The notes: generated from the letters alone by a model not told the origin. DNA of 32,096 nt from JBBTSB01 sp964355775 (GCA_964355775.1 CAYHEP010000005.1:1-32096); one strand, 5' to 3'. Shown: positions 1-7,928, counted from the stretch's first letter. Made by a program: numbers and translations.

Positions 1-1
1 A

Positions 2-61
2 AATGTTGTGATCGGAACCCCCCGAGTATTTCCCAAATGGAGAGAGGTGGCACCATGGTAG
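2..61 (+). CDS. possible C-terminal tail of an upstream gene (partial)
   Basis: This frame is open from the window edge to a TAG at 59-61 and encodes 19 residues ending ...FPKWREVAPW. A second frame is also open, to the TAA at 82-84, so the choice is uncertain. The reading fits because the next promoter starts just after the TAG. No family can be recognised from so few residues. Confidence 0.3.
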   Translation, partial: NVVIGTPRVFPKWREVAPW

Positions 62-67
62 ATATAG

Positions 68-96
68 TTGCCGTGGATAACTAATTTTGGTACAAT
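68..96 (+). promoter_or_regulatory. sigma70-type promoter of the subtilase gene, extended -10
   Basis: TTGCCG (68-73), a 17-base spacer and TACAAT (91-96), with TGG before the -10 giving an extended TGn element. The first likely start codon, ATG at 104, lies 7 bases past the -10 box, so the transcript would start at or next to the start codon. Confidence 0.65.
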
Positions 97-103
97 GTCA
101 GTA

Positions 104-922
104 ATGATGAAAATCGCGAAATATATTGTTTTTGCACTGTTTTTTTTCACTTTATTTGCTGTCGCACCTCAAACTCACGCATCAAGCGGACAGAACCGCT
201 ATCTCGTGTATTCCTCAAGTTCGTTTGTTCATAAGACGTTTGGACCGGCACGTCATGATTTTGGGTACGCATTTTCCGCTGATCTTACTCCGTTCCAACT
301 TCGTATTGCAAAAATATTTGGCGTTGCTATAAAACCGATCTCGAAACTCCACATTTCGGCATTGAATGTGACCGCTGATACTGTCATTTCGCAGAGTTCC
401 ACAAAGCAGAAAATTACAGTCGCCATCCTTGATACTGGATCAGATGTGGAGGATAAAAATGGCCACGGGGCACAGATAGCAAACATCATCAAAAATTCAG
501 TCGGCTCAAATGTTGGAATCGTAATGTACCAAGTTTGCGATGAAGATGGTGATTGTTATGCGGATGATGTAGCGCAGGGGATATATTCAGCCGTGGCTGA
601 CGGGGCGCGGATTATTAATATGAGCTTTGGCTCTGATCGTCCAAGCGATCTTATTGATGATGCCATTCAAAAAGCAGTAGAGCATGATGTCATGATGGTT
701 GCCGCGGCTGGAAACAACGGACCATTTTCTGATAGTGTTGAGTATCCTGCAAATCACTCTGATGTGATTGCCGTAGGTGCGTTAAGCGATAGTGGATCAA
801 TCGCGGAGTGGAGCTCAAGGGGAGATGTTGATGCATGGGAGCCTGGAGAATACAAAACCATCGCAGGAACTTCCGTATCGGCGGCGTATTTTACGGCCCG
901 TAACGCAAAACTTCTCAAGTAA
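104..922 (+). CDS. secreted subtilisin-like serine protease (family S8)
   Basis: A compact S8 peptidase of 272 residues, probably exported. The N-terminus is a signal peptide: a Lys, a hydrophobic stretch at about residues 5-22, then a polar region ending near THA-SS. The triad is visible as Asp110 in AILDTGSD, His121 in NGHGAQIA and Ser257 in AGTSVSAA; Asn204 in AAGNNGPF is the oxyanion residue. The gap between Asp and His is only 11 residues, much shorter than the roughly 30 of classical subtilisins. Residues 25-105 may be a small propeptide. The start at 104 (or 107) is chosen over upstream codons because the promoter -10 ends at 96 and the signal peptide begins there. The stop overlaps the next ATG (TAATG), suggesting co-transcription. 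The substrate is unknown. Confidence 0.85.
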   Translation: MMKIAKYIVFALFFFTLFAVAPQTHASSGQNRYLVYSSSSFVHKTFGPARHDFGYAFSADLTPFQLRIAKIFGVAIKPISKLHISALNVTADTVISQSSTKQKITVAILDTGSDVEDKNGHGAQIANIIKNSVGSNVGIVMYQVCDEDGDCYADDVAQGIYSAVADGARIINMSFGSDRPSDLIDDAIQKAVEHDVMMVAAAGNNGPFSDSVEYPANHSDVIAVGALSDSGSIAEWSSRGDVDAWEPGEYKTIAGTSVSAAYFTARNAKLLK

Positions 923-1578
923 TGATTAACCGTGTCATACGGTATTTAATTGCATACGACTTTGTTTTAAACTTCGCTTTCGGGCTCTTATCGCCGATTT
1001 TTGCGGTTTTTATTTTGCGAAATATTGACGGCAGTACGCTCAAAGTTGTCGGTGCCGCTACCGCTTGCTACTGGTTGGCGCGTATTCTTTCGACCGTACC
1101 GTTGTCGCGCTTTATGGATCGAACCGACGGTGAGCGCGATGAGTTTTATTTTATCATTGCAGGTACTGCCATAGTTGCGACTGTTCCTATCATGTTGATT
1201 TTTGCACGTGAGCCGTGGCATATCTATATGATCCAGTTTATTTTCGGACTGGCAAACTCCATGGCGGTGCCTGGGTGGAGGATTTTGTTTACTGATCACA
1301 TAGATCGCGGACAAACCGGATACGAATGGTCGTTGGAGGATATCGGTATCGGCGTAGCCGTTGGCGCAAGCGCATATCTCGGTTCGCTTCTTGCGGACAA
1401 GTTCGGCTTTGTGACGGTTTTTGTCTTGCTCGCCGGTCTTGGATATACCGCGGCGCTTTTATTGATTCCGTTATCCGCTGATTTTAAAACGCTCCGCCAG
1501 CTCCGCAAAGAGCGCAAGATTGACGAAATCCGCCACCGTCGTGAACACGCATTACAACCGACTCATCATGTTAAATAA
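922..1578 (+). CDS. half-size MFS-like membrane protein
   Basis: A 218-residue membrane protein with about six hydrophobic segments, half of the usual 12-helix MFS fold. The loop with RFMDRTDGERDE (about residues 65-76) resembles the conserved cytoplasmic loop between helices 2 and 3 of MFS carriers. The C-terminus is a basic tail rich in Arg and Lys. It starts within the stop codon of the subtilase gene and so is probably translated with it. It may act as a dimer or be a remnant; the substrate cannot be predicted. The stop codon is the first base triplet of an octamer repeat array. Confidence 0.65.
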   Translation: MINRVIRYLIAYDFVLNFAFGLLSPIFAVFILRNIDGSTLKVVGAATACYWLARILSTVPLSRFMDRTDGERDEFYFIIAGTAIVATVPIMLIFAREPWHIYMIQFIFGLANSMAVPGWRILFTDHIDRGQTGYEWSLEDIGIGVAVGASAYLGSLLADKFGFVTVFVLLAGLGYTAALLLIPLSADFKTLRQLRKERKIDEIRHRREHALQPTHHVK

Positions 1579-1607
1579 TCACCTAATCACCTAATCACCT
1601 AATCACC
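1576..1607 (+). repeat. four perfect tandem copies of TAATCACC before murG
   Basis: TAATCACC is repeated four times without mismatch. The array starts with the stop codon of the MFS-like gene and ends one base before the murG ATG (1609), so it makes up the whole intergenic space. It leaves no Shine-Dalgarno sequence. The same octamer lies upstream of serS at 13542. Confidence 0.9.
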
Positions 1608-1608
1608 T

Positions 1609-2745
1609 ATGTCATTCAGGATCATGCTATCTGGCGGGGGATCGGGCGGACATGTATATCCGCTGGTTGCGGTTGCGGAGGAACTGCTCAAACAAGAGGA
1701 GTTGATTGGCAAAAAAGTGGATATTCGGTTCATCGGCGATGGCTCGCTGATTGCAGATGCCGCTCGTGATTTGCATATTCCGTTTCGGCATGTGTGGGCG
1801 CCAAAATGGCGGAGATATTTCAGTATTCTAAATTTCCTCGATGTGTTTAAAATTCCGTTCGGGCTCGCGCAGGCGTTTTTTCATGTCTGGCTGTATATGC
1901 CGGACGTGATGTTGGTCAAAGGCGGGTACGCGTCGTTTTTACCTGCGCTTGCCGCAAAACTCGCGGCGGTACCGCTCATTGTGCATGAGTCTGACTCCGT
2001 GCCCGGCAAGGTGAATCTGTTTTGGGACAAGCATGCGAGGCGCGTTTTTTTGTCGTTTGAACACGCACGGAAATATTTCAAATCAGACCGACTGGAGGTC
2101 ATAGGCAATCCCATACGACCCAATGTCATAAAGCTAATTGACAAAGCACAGGCGTTGATTGCTCTCGGCATATCATTGCAGGAAAGCAAGCCTGTCGTTT
2201 TCATCAGTGGCGGAAGCCAGGGCGCGCAATCTATAAATGAAGTCGTCTTGACGGATATCGTCGAGATGGCAAAAAAGTTTACTATCATACACCAGTGTGG
2301 CGACGCAAATTTGAAAAGCATTTCTGCTCGCATTGAGCAAATTGAAAAAGAAGAGCAGGCGACCTATGGAGCGTTGATCAAAGAAAATTATCGGGTCTTC
2401 GGACACATGACGGAAGACCAGATGTCGCAAGCCTACAGCGCGGCGGATGTGATCGTATCGCGCGCAGGTTCGACGATTTTTGAAATCGCCACCGTTGGCA
2501 AACCGGTGATTTTGATTCCCTTTAAAGATGCCGCAAGTAATCATCAAATGACCAATGCGCTTGAATTTGCGCAAGGCGGTGCAGTCGTCATTCTCGAGCA
2601 GGATAATCTCACGCCACATATTTTAATGAATGAAATCACAAGAGCGTACGAGCACCGAGATGAGCTTGGATTAAAAATTCGCCAATTTGCCCGTCCCGAC
2701 GCGGCAACAATCATAGCACGGGAGTTGCTGGAGGTGGCAAAATGA
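1609..2745 (+). CDS. murG: UDP-GlcNAc:undecaprenyl-PP-MurNAc-pentapeptide GlcNAc transferase (MurG)
   Basis: Adds GlcNAc to lipid I to make lipid II at the inner face of the membrane, the last cytoplasmic step of peptidoglycan precursor synthesis. The 378-residue GT-B glycosyltransferase shows the N-terminal glycine loop SGGGSGGHVYP (residues 8-18), the second glycine-rich motif SGGSQGAQ starting at residue 200, and the C-terminal UDP-GlcNAc-binding block SRAGSTIFEIATVGKP followed by IPFKDAASNHQ. Length is normal for MurG. Its TGA stop overlaps the next gene's ATG as ATGA, so the pair is translationally coupled. Together with mreBCD, mrdA, murI and femX in this window it shows that the cell makes a peptidoglycan wall. 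Confidence 0.95.
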   Translation: MSFRIMLSGGGSGGHVYPLVAVAEELLKQEELIGKKVDIRFIGDGSLIADAARDLHIPFRHVWAPKWRRYFSILNFLDVFKIPFGLAQAFFHVWLYMPDVMLVKGGYASFLPALAAKLAAVPLIVHESDSVPGKVNLFWDKHARRVFLSFEHARKYFKSDRLEVIGNPIRPNVIKLIDKAQALIALGISLQESKPVVFISGGSQGAQSINEVVLTDIVEMAKKFTIIHQCGDANLKSISARIEQIEKEEQATYGALIKENYRVFGHMTEDQMSQAYSAADVIVSRAGSTIFEIATVGKPVILIPFKDAASNHQMTNALEFAQGGAVVILEQDNLTPHILMNEITRAYEHRDELGLKIRQFARPDAATIIARELLEVAK

Positions 2746-3512
2746 TTATGTGGAATACTCTTGGATTTATTTCGCAAAAGAATTTTTTTAAAAGTGGCAT
2801 CCATGCGCACGCCTATCTTTTTGTCGGGCAGGAGATGATTGGCAAGAAGACGTTTGCACTGGAGCTTGCCGGCAAGTATGCCGATTCTTCGGATATGTTC
2901 GTGATGACTTCGCATGATATTGATACTGTTCGTTCAGCAAAGCAGTTTTTATCTCGCACGGCGCTCAATGGCTCCCGCAAGATTCTTGTTGTTGACAATG
3001 CCGATAACCTTTCAGAAGAAGCCCAAAATGCCCTGCTCAAGGCTCTCGAGGAACCAAGCGCGAGCACCACGATCATATTGATCAGTGCGAGACCCGGCGC
3101 GTTGTTGCCTACGATCGTATCACGATGCCAGAGTATAGAATTTTCCGCCCATTCCCAAAAAGTCATCAATATGTATTTGCAGGAAAAAAAATTATCAGCA
3201 GAACAAAAAGACTTTCTGTATCAGTTTTCAAATGGGAGTATAGGATTGCTTTCCGTAGATTTTACAAAAATCAAGGAGTATGCAATGGAATACGGAGCGC
3301 TTGTGAAGGCCGACATAAGCAAACGGTTTGATGTCGCGAAGCAATTGGCAGAAGACGAGTCGTTGTCGCAAAAAGTTTTATATTGGATGCTGTATCTTCG
3401 TACAAAACGAATGTACACTCCACTAGCCGGACTACGTGAGCTGTATAGCACTATTTCTCATCCACAGTTCAATCGCCGGTTGGCTTTGGAGAATTTTATG
3501 CTAAGCTTATAG
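2742..3512 (+). CDS. holB: DNA polymerase III delta'-like clamp-loader subunit
   Basis: A 256-residue AAA+ protein of the DnaX/HolB type, part of the complex that loads the sliding clamp during replication. It keeps a P-loop-like GQEMIGKKT (residues 29-37), the conserved VDNADNLSEEAQNALLKALEEPS segment (Walker B and helix region) and an SRCQ sensor or arginine-finger motif. The zinc-binding Cys cluster of DnaX is absent, which supports delta' over gamma/tau. It is shorter than the usual delta' of about 330 residues, mostly in the C-terminal collar. It starts in an ATGA overlap with murG. A promoter for the next gene lies within its last codons. Confidence 0.8.
   Translation: MIMWNTLGFISQKNFFKSGIHAHAYLFVGQEMIGKKTFALELAGKYADSSDMFVMTSHDIDTVRSAKQFLSRTALNGSRKILVVDNADNLSEEAQNALLKALEEPSASTTIILISARPGALLPTIVSRCQSIEFSAHSQKVINMYLQEKKLSAEQKDFLYQFSNGSIGLLSVDFTKIKEYAMEYGALVKADISKRFDVAKQLAEDESLSQKVLYWMLYLRTKRMYTPLAGLRELYSTISHPQFNRRLALENFMLSL
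3480..3507 (+). promoter_or_regulatory. promoter of frr inside the end of the preceding gene
   Basis: TTGGCT (3480-3485), a 16-base spacer and TAAGCT (3502-3507) with an extended TGC just before it. The frr ATG is 6 bases further on and there is no Shine-Dalgarno sequence, so the mRNA would be leaderless. Confidence 0.5.
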
Positions 3513-3513
3513 A

Positions 3514-4038
3514 ATGGAAAAAGTAAATTTTGAAGCAATACTCACTTTTTATAAAAACGACATAGCATCGGTGCGTACTGGTCGTGCTACGCCTGCACTT
3601 GTGGAAGATGTGGTGGTGGAGGCATACGGGGGGCAACGTATGACCATCAAAGAACTCGCATCGATCAGTGTGCCCGAGTCGCGCACGGTGGTGATACAGC
3701 CGTGGGACAAGGGTGTGCTCGAAGCCATCAGCTCCGCGATCCAGAAAAGCAGTGTGGGTCTCGCGCCGATCGCCGACGGCGATTTGATCCGTCTCAATAT
3801 TCCGAGTCTGACGGAGGAGCGCAGAAAAGAATTTATAAAATTGCTGAAGCAAAAAACGGAAGAAGCAAAAGTAAAAATCCGCCGATTGCGCGAAGACCTG
3901 CACCATCAGCTAAAAAGCAGTGAAATCAGCAAGGATGAAATTTTTCGATCAGAAGTAGATCTCCAAAAAATCGTAGACGAGTACAACAAAAAACTCGAAG
4001 AACTGGAAAAGAAGAAGGAAGTTGAGTTGATGCAGTAA
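3514..4038 (+). CDS. frr: ribosome recycling factor
   Basis: Splits post-termination ribosomes together with EF-G and IF3. The 174-residue protein is slightly short against the usual 185. Diagnostic stretches are ASVRTGRATPALVEDV near the N-terminus, RTVVIQPWDKGVLEAI in the centre and the long helix with PSLTEERRKEFIKLLKQKTEEAKVKIRRLRED, followed by a charged C-terminal helix. The start at 3514 gives the expected N-terminus, fits the leaderless promoter just upstream and leaves only one base after the previous stop. Confidence 0.95.
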   Translation: MEKVNFEAILTFYKNDIASVRTGRATPALVEDVVVEAYGGQRMTIKELASISVPESRTVVIQPWDKGVLEAISSAIQKSSVGLAPIADGDLIRLNIPSLTEERRKEFIKLLKQKTEEAKVKIRRLREDLHHQLKSSEISKDEIFRSEVDLQKIVDEYNKKLEELEKKKEVELMQ

Positions 4039-4050
4039 CAAAGCTATACT
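4022..4050 (+). promoter_or_regulatory. promoter of the 67-residue Pro-rich gene
   Basis: TTGAGT (4022-4027), a 17-base spacer and TATACT (4045-4050), at the 3' end of frr. The predicted transcript has a leader of about 12 bases that includes the GAGGTG Shine-Dalgarno site of the next gene. Confidence 0.6.
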
Positions 4051-4068
4051 GAAAACGAGGTGACCAAA

Positions 4069-4272
4069 ATGTGGAAGCTCGCGCTTTTGATTTTCTTCGG
4101 CTTCCTGCTGTGGATCGAGCGGATGCCGAAGGGTGGATCAAGGCGACGTGTGTCAGTACCGCCACAACCGCCTGTGCCACCACCCACGAAACCTATTCCG
4201 CCAGCAACGTCTGCTGCGCAAGGAGACGTGGTATATACCCGCACGGATGTGCGGGGAAGAAAGGCGGGATGA
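4069..4272 (+). CDS. small Pro-rich membrane or secreted peptide, unknown function
   Basis: This 67-residue product is not recognised. It begins MWKLALLIFFGFLLW, one hydrophobic segment that could be a signal anchor, then a basic patch (GGSRRR) and a Pro-rich tract (PPQPPVPPPTKPIPP), so it probably has an anchored or exported extended tail. The ATG is preceded by GAGGTG with 6 bases between, unlike the core genes here, which mostly lack such a site. It has its own promoter in the end of frr and a terminator at 4324-4352, so it is a self-contained unit. A GTG at 4060 is possible but would place the start inside the Shine-Dalgarno site. Confidence 0.6.
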   Translation: MWKLALLIFFGFLLWIERMPKGGSRRRVSVPPQPPVPPPTKPIPPATSAAQGDVVYTRTDVRGRKAG

Positions 4273-4323
4273 AACCCGACGTACCTACGCCTTATTCGAT
4301 CGGAGGTTCGGATGGGCGTAAAC

Positions 4324-4356
4324 AAAAGCGTCGAGATTGACTCGGCGTTTTTGTTT
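4324..4356 (+). terminator. intrinsic terminator after the Pro-rich gene
   Basis: A 12-bp stem (4324-4335 with 4341-4352, two G-T pairs) with a 5-base loop and a T-rich 3' flank. The -35 box of the next promoter lies in its loop and 3' arm. Confidence 0.75.
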
Positions 4357-4366
4357 GGAGTATAAT
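4337..4366 (+). promoter_or_regulatory. promoter of the 81-residue coiled-coil gene, overlapping a terminator
   Basis: TTGACT (4337-4342), an 18-base spacer and a perfect TATAAT (4361-4366). The gene's ATG at 4372 is 5 bases beyond the -10, implying a leaderless transcript. Confidence 0.75.
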
Positions 4367-4371
4367 GAGTC

Positions 4372-4617
4372 ATGGCTAAAATAACCAAAAAACAAGAACG
4401 GGAAGTGATGAATGAACAGATGAGTAGCGACGTGAAGGCAATTCTTGAATTTGTAAGCGTAATCCCTGCTATGCAGGAGGACATAAAAGTCCTCAAGGAA
4501 GGACAAGAAAGGATTATTGATGACGTAGGAGCAATAAAAGTCGGGCAGAGAGGCTTCGAAGATAGATTGACCAAAGTAGAATCAAAACTCGAACATCGTG
4601 GATTAAAGGCGGCCTGA
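4372..4617 (+). CDS. small coiled-coil protein, unknown function
   Basis: An 81-residue, highly charged helical protein. After a basic N-terminus (MAKITKKQEREV) it has long amphipathic stretches, with hydrophobic residues spaced about every 3-4 positions from about residue 24 to 75 (AILEFVSVIPAMQEDIKVL, then ERIIDDVGAIKV), as in a coiled coil. No signal peptide or catalytic motif is seen. It resembles in style the two coiled-coil proteins at 23879 and 24296 but has no clear sequence identity with them. It has its own strong leaderless-type promoter and ends one base before the next gene, so the protease may be transcribed with it. Confidence 0.6.
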   Translation: MAKITKKQEREVMNEQMSSDVKAILEFVSVIPAMQEDIKVLKEGQERIIDDVGAIKVGQRGFEDRLTKVESKLEHRGLKAA

Positions 4618-4618
4618 T

Positions 4619-5623
4619 ATGACCGCCATTATTTTTATCATCGTCTTGTCGATTATCGTCTTTGTCCACGAGCTGGGGCATTTTGTGATGGCGAAGCGGG
4701 CCGGGATGAAGGTGGATGAATTCGGATTCGGATTTTCGCCTCGATTATGGAGTCACAAGCCAAAAAACAGCGAAACCACCTACTCGATTAATTGGATTCC
4801 GTTTGGGGGATTTGTAAAAATTCATGGTGAGGATGGTGATAATCGGGATGATCAAAAAAGTTTCGGAAGCAAAAAGTTTTTGCCCCGAGCCGGCGTCATC
4901 TTAGCTGGAGTCGTGATGAATGTGATACTTGCGGCGGTGTTGTTTATCATTGTGAATTTGATCGGTAGCAAAGCACAAATTCTGATTACGCAAGTGGCTT
5001 CCGACAGTCCCGCGCAACATGCCGGATTGAAAGTCGGTGATGTGATCATCGGTTTTGAAAATATTGAAGCTGTTCAAGCGTACATTGTTGAACATAAGGG
5101 ACGGGAGATGATACTTAATCTGAAACGTGGAGAGATAAAATTGACTCCTCGGATCGATCCGCCTCCCGGAGAGGGAGCGACCGGGATTGCACTTGCAAAG
5201 ACCGAAGACATGCACTACCCGTGGTATGAAGCCATCTGGCGAGGGATCAAAGAAGCGGGAGAGACATTTTGGTTGATAGTTGTCGGATTTGCAGGGCTGA
5301 TCAAACGACTCGTTTTGACCGGACATCCCGGCGTGGAGCTTGCCGGACCGATTGGTATCGCGGTGGTGACCGGACAAGCCGCGCGACTCGGCGTTGTTTA
5401 CCTCATGCAGTTTATGGCGTTTATCTCGCTCAATCTTGCCGTGATCAATATCGTGCCATTTCCGGCGCTTGATGGAGGGCGATTCCTATTCCTCATCATA
5501 GAAAAAATCAAAGGCAGTCCGCTCCCCAAACGCCTCGAAAACGGCCTCAACACAGTCGGCTTCGTTTTGTTGATCACGTTGATGCTATTTATTACGGCGA
5601 AAGATGTGCTAAAATTCTTCTGA
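4619..5623 (+). CDS. rseP: RseP-type site-2 zinc metalloprotease (M50)
   Basis: A 334-residue intramembrane protease that in other bacteria cleaves anti-sigma factors or leftover signal peptides. The zinc site HELGH is at residues 17-21 in the first transmembrane helix. A PDZ domain follows (about residues 115-185; GLKVGDVIIGFENI). The third zinc ligand is Asp285 in FPALDGGRF, in the penultimate helix region. Membrane segments sit near residues 1-20, 95-120, 220-240, 265-285 and 312-330. The single PDZ gives the short bacterial form. It begins one base after the preceding stop and its TGA overlaps the proS ATG (TGATG). The substrate is not known. Confidence 0.92.
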   Translation: MTAIIFIIVLSIIVFVHELGHFVMAKRAGMKVDEFGFGFSPRLWSHKPKNSETTYSINWIPFGGFVKIHGEDGDNRDDQKSFGSKKFLPRAGVILAGVVMNVILAAVLFIIVNLIGSKAQILITQVASDSPAQHAGLKVGDVIIGFENIEAVQAYIVEHKGREMILNLKRGEIKLTPRIDPPPGEGATGIALAKTEDMHYPWYEAIWRGIKEAGETFWLIVVGFAGLIKRLVLTGHPGVELAGPIGIAVVTGQAARLGVVYLMQFMAFISLNLAVINIVPFPALDGGRFLFLIIEKIKGSPLPKRLENGLNTVGFVLLITLMLFITAKDVLKFF

Positions 5624-6816
5624 TGCGCTTCTCTAAACTTTTTACCCGCACGACTCGTGACAATCCCGCTGATGAACTCGCGGTAAATGCGCAGTTGCTT
5701 GAGCGCGCCGGTTTTGTATACAAAAACAACGCTGGGATTTATACATATTTGCCGCTCGGCTGGCGGGTCGTACAAAAAATCCAAAATATAATCAGAGAGG
5801 AAATGAACGCCATCGGTGGACAGGAAATGCTCATGCCGGCATTGATAGATAAAAAATACTACGAAGCTGCCGGGCGAGGAGATATCAAAGTCGGCTTCAA
5901 GACCGGCGAGGATCAGTTTATTCTCGGCTGGTCGCATGAGGAAATTCTTACGTCCATCGTTGGACGCTTTATCAGCTCGTATAAAGACCTACCGTTTTCG
6001 GCATACCAGATTCAAACTAAATTTAGAAATGAAGCGAGGGCAAAATCAGGATTATTGAGAGGAAGAGAGTTTATGATGAAGGATATGTACAGTTTTCATG
6101 CATCAGAGCATGATTTTTTGGAATACTATGATCGGGCGCGACAAGCGTACCAAAATATTTTTGATCGGTGCGGTCTCAAGGCGTATTACGCGCTTGCCGC
6201 AGGCGGGGACTTTACCGATTCCAACACACATGAGTTTCAGGTGTTGACGAAATCAGGAGAGGATTTAATCTTTTTGTGCCCCAAATGTTCGTGGGCGGTA
6301 AATAAAGAAATTGCCGATGTTTCCGCTTGTCCCAAGTGCGGCGAGGAACTGATCGAAGAGAAGTCCATAGAAGTCGGCAATATTTTCCCGTTGGGGACAA
6401 AATACAGCAAAGCATTGAATTTGCAATACACAGATGAGAAGGGGGAGAAGCAACTCGTCATCATGGGATGCTACGGCATCGGTCTAGGTCGCCTCATGGG
6501 GACGGTCGTGGAAGTGCATCACGATGATCGCGGTATGATCTGGCCCAAGAGCCTAGCGCCGTTTAATGTGCACTTGATTGCTCTTGAAGGCGGGTATGAC
6601 GAAGCTCAAAAATTGTATAATGAGAATATTTTATATGACGACAGACAAGACAAAACCGCCGGAGAGAAGTTTGCCGACGCGGATTTGATCGGATGCCCGG
6701 TTCGTCTTGTGGTCAGCAAAAAATCACTCGCCGAAAACAACGTAGAAATAAAACAGCGCAACCAGAGCGAGTCAAAACTTGTTCCCTTGACACAAATAAA
6801 AGAAATGCTATACTAG
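5623..6816 (+). CDS. proS: prolyl-tRNA synthetase, compact form without INS domain
   Basis: Class II synthetase charging tRNA-Pro, 397 residues. Seen are the N-terminal class II core (LLERAGFVYKNNAGIYTYLPLG), motif 2 (TKFRNEARAKSGLLRGREFMMKD), motif 3 (GCYGIGLGRLMG) and a C-terminal anticodon-binding domain. The roughly 180-residue INS editing domain of typical bacterial ProRS is missing; in its place is a short segment with two CPKC pairs (CPKCS and CPKCGE), which look like a zinc ribbon, before IEVGNIFPLGTKYS. Editing of Ala-tRNA-Pro would need another protein or be absent. The start overlaps the protease stop by one base. Confidence 0.95.
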   Translation: MRFSKLFTRTTRDNPADELAVNAQLLERAGFVYKNNAGIYTYLPLGWRVVQKIQNIIREEMNAIGGQEMLMPALIDKKYYEAAGRGDIKVGFKTGEDQFILGWSHEEILTSIVGRFISSYKDLPFSAYQIQTKFRNEARAKSGLLRGREFMMKDMYSFHASEHDFLEYYDRARQAYQNIFDRCGLKAYYALAAGGDFTDSNTHEFQVLTKSGEDLIFLCPKCSWAVNKEIADVSACPKCGEELIEEKSIEVGNIFPLGTKYSKALNLQYTDEKGEKQLVIMGCYGIGLGRLMGTVVEVHHDDRGMIWPKSLAPFNVHLIALEGGYDEAQKLYNENILYDDRQDKTAGEKFADADLIGCPVRLVVSKKSLAENNVEIKQRNQSESKLVPLTQIKEMLY

Positions 6817-6821
6817 GTATC

Positions 6822-6843
6822 GAACCTAGGGTTCTTTTTTTTT
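6822..6843 (+). terminator. intrinsic terminator after proS
   Basis: GAACC (6822-6826), loop TAG, GGTTC (6830-6834), then an unbroken run of 9 Ts. An alternative overlapping stem pairs CTAGGT (6813-6818) with ACCTAG (6824-6829). It separates proS from the mreB transcription unit. Confidence 0.75.
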
Positions 6844-6870
6844 GCTCAAATACAAAGTTTCTGCTAGGCT
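6842..6870 (+). promoter_or_regulatory. mreB promoter, extended -10
   Basis: TTGCTC (6842-6847), a 17-base spacer and TAGGCT (6865-6870) with TGC before it. It begins in the T-tract of the proS terminator. The mreB ATG is 8 bases beyond the -10. Confidence 0.6.
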
Positions 6871-6878
6871 TGCGATAC

Positions 6879-7928
6879 ATGCTCAACAAGTTTTTCGGAC
6901 TTTTTTCAAAAGATATCGGGATTGACCTTGGCACTGCCAACACACTCGTGTACGTCAAAAACGAAGGTATTATCATCAATGAGCCTTCGATCGTCGCTGT
7001 TAATCAAAAGACCGGACAAATCCTCGCCATCGGCACGGAGGCGCGCAAGATGGTTGGCAGGACGCCGGGTTTTATCACGGTGACTCGTCCACTTGTGGCT
7101 GGAGTAGTTTCCGATTTTGAAGTCACCGAGCAAATGCTCAAGTATTTTATTGATCGCGCACATCAAAAATCGTTTACCCTAGTACCGCGTCCTCGTGTGG
7201 TGATCGGTATTCCTGCGAGCATCACGGAAGTTGAAAAGAAGGCCGTGGAAGACGCCGCGTACAATGCGGGAGCTCGAGAAGTATATCTGATCGAAGAGCC
7301 CATGGCCGCGGCGCTTGGTGCGCGACTGCCGGTACAGGAAGCCACGGCAAATTTTATTATTGATATCGGCGGAGGCACGACGGACGTCGCGGTGATTTCC
7401 ATGGGTGGTGTGGTTGCGTCACGGTCGCTCAAGATTGCAGGAGATCGTCTTACTGCTGATGTTTTGGGATTTGTACGTGAAGAACACAACATGCTCATCG
7501 GAGAGATGACCGCGGAGTCAATCAAAATAACGATCGGTTCTGCTTTTGAGCTTGCGGAGGAACTTACCATGCGAATACGCGGACGAGATGTTGTATCAGG
7601 TTTGCCCAAAGAGCTTTCCATCACATCGCAGGAAGTACGCAAAGCAATGCAACATTCTATTCGCAGTATCATTATCGCCGTAAAAAGCACGATCGAAGAA
7701 ACGCCGCCGGAGCTGATCGCTGACTTGATCAATCGCAATATCACTCTTTCAGGAGGAGGCAGTCTGCTTCGCGGTTTGGACGAGCTCATACATCGGGAGA
7801 CCAATTTGCCCGTCAAAATTATAGACGACCCACTGACCGCCGTTGTACGCGGTTGTGGCATGGTGTTGGAGCATATTGATGAGCTTAAACCAATTCTCGT
7901 ATGGAGCGCAAAAGAAGCATATATTTGA
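6879..7928 (+). CDS. mreB: rod-shape-determining actin homologue MreB
   Basis: A 349-residue bacterial actin that forms filaments under the membrane and guides lateral wall synthesis. Seen are the phosphate-1 loop IGIDLGTANTLVYV, the phosphate-2 loop IIDIGGGTTDVAVIS, the EEPMAAALGA segment and the adenosine motif LSGGGSLLRGLDEL. The reading frame is open further upstream to 6693, but the ATG at 6879 gives the normal MreB N-terminus (MLNKFFGLFSKDIGIDLGTAN), follows its own promoter and avoids overlap with proS. Its last 28 bases overlap mreC. Confidence 0.96.
   Translation: MLNKFFGLFSKDIGIDLGTANTLVYVKNEGIIINEPSIVAVNQKTGQILAIGTEARKMVGRTPGFITVTRPLVAGVVSDFEVTEQMLKYFIDRAHQKSFTLVPRPRVVIGIPASITEVEKKAVEDAAYNAGAREVYLIEEPMAAALGARLPVQEATANFIIDIGGGTTDVAVISMGGVVASRSLKIAGDRLTADVLGFVREEHNMLIGEMTAESIKITIGSAFELAEELTMRIRGRDVVSGLPKELSITSQEVRKAMQHSIRSIIIAVKSTIEETPPELIADLINRNITLSGGGSLLRGLDELIHRETNLPVKIIDDPLTAVVRGCGMVLEHIDELKPILVWSAKEAYI

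Noticed and set aside
1576..1607. TAATCACC array as a CRISPR or origin iteron
   Set aside because: Units are 8 bp without spacers, there is no dnaA/oriC context, and the array is confined to a 30-base intergenic gap.
6693..6878. Upstream extension of mreB
   Set aside because: The frame overlaps proS and contains the proS terminator and mreB promoter; homology places the start at 6879.
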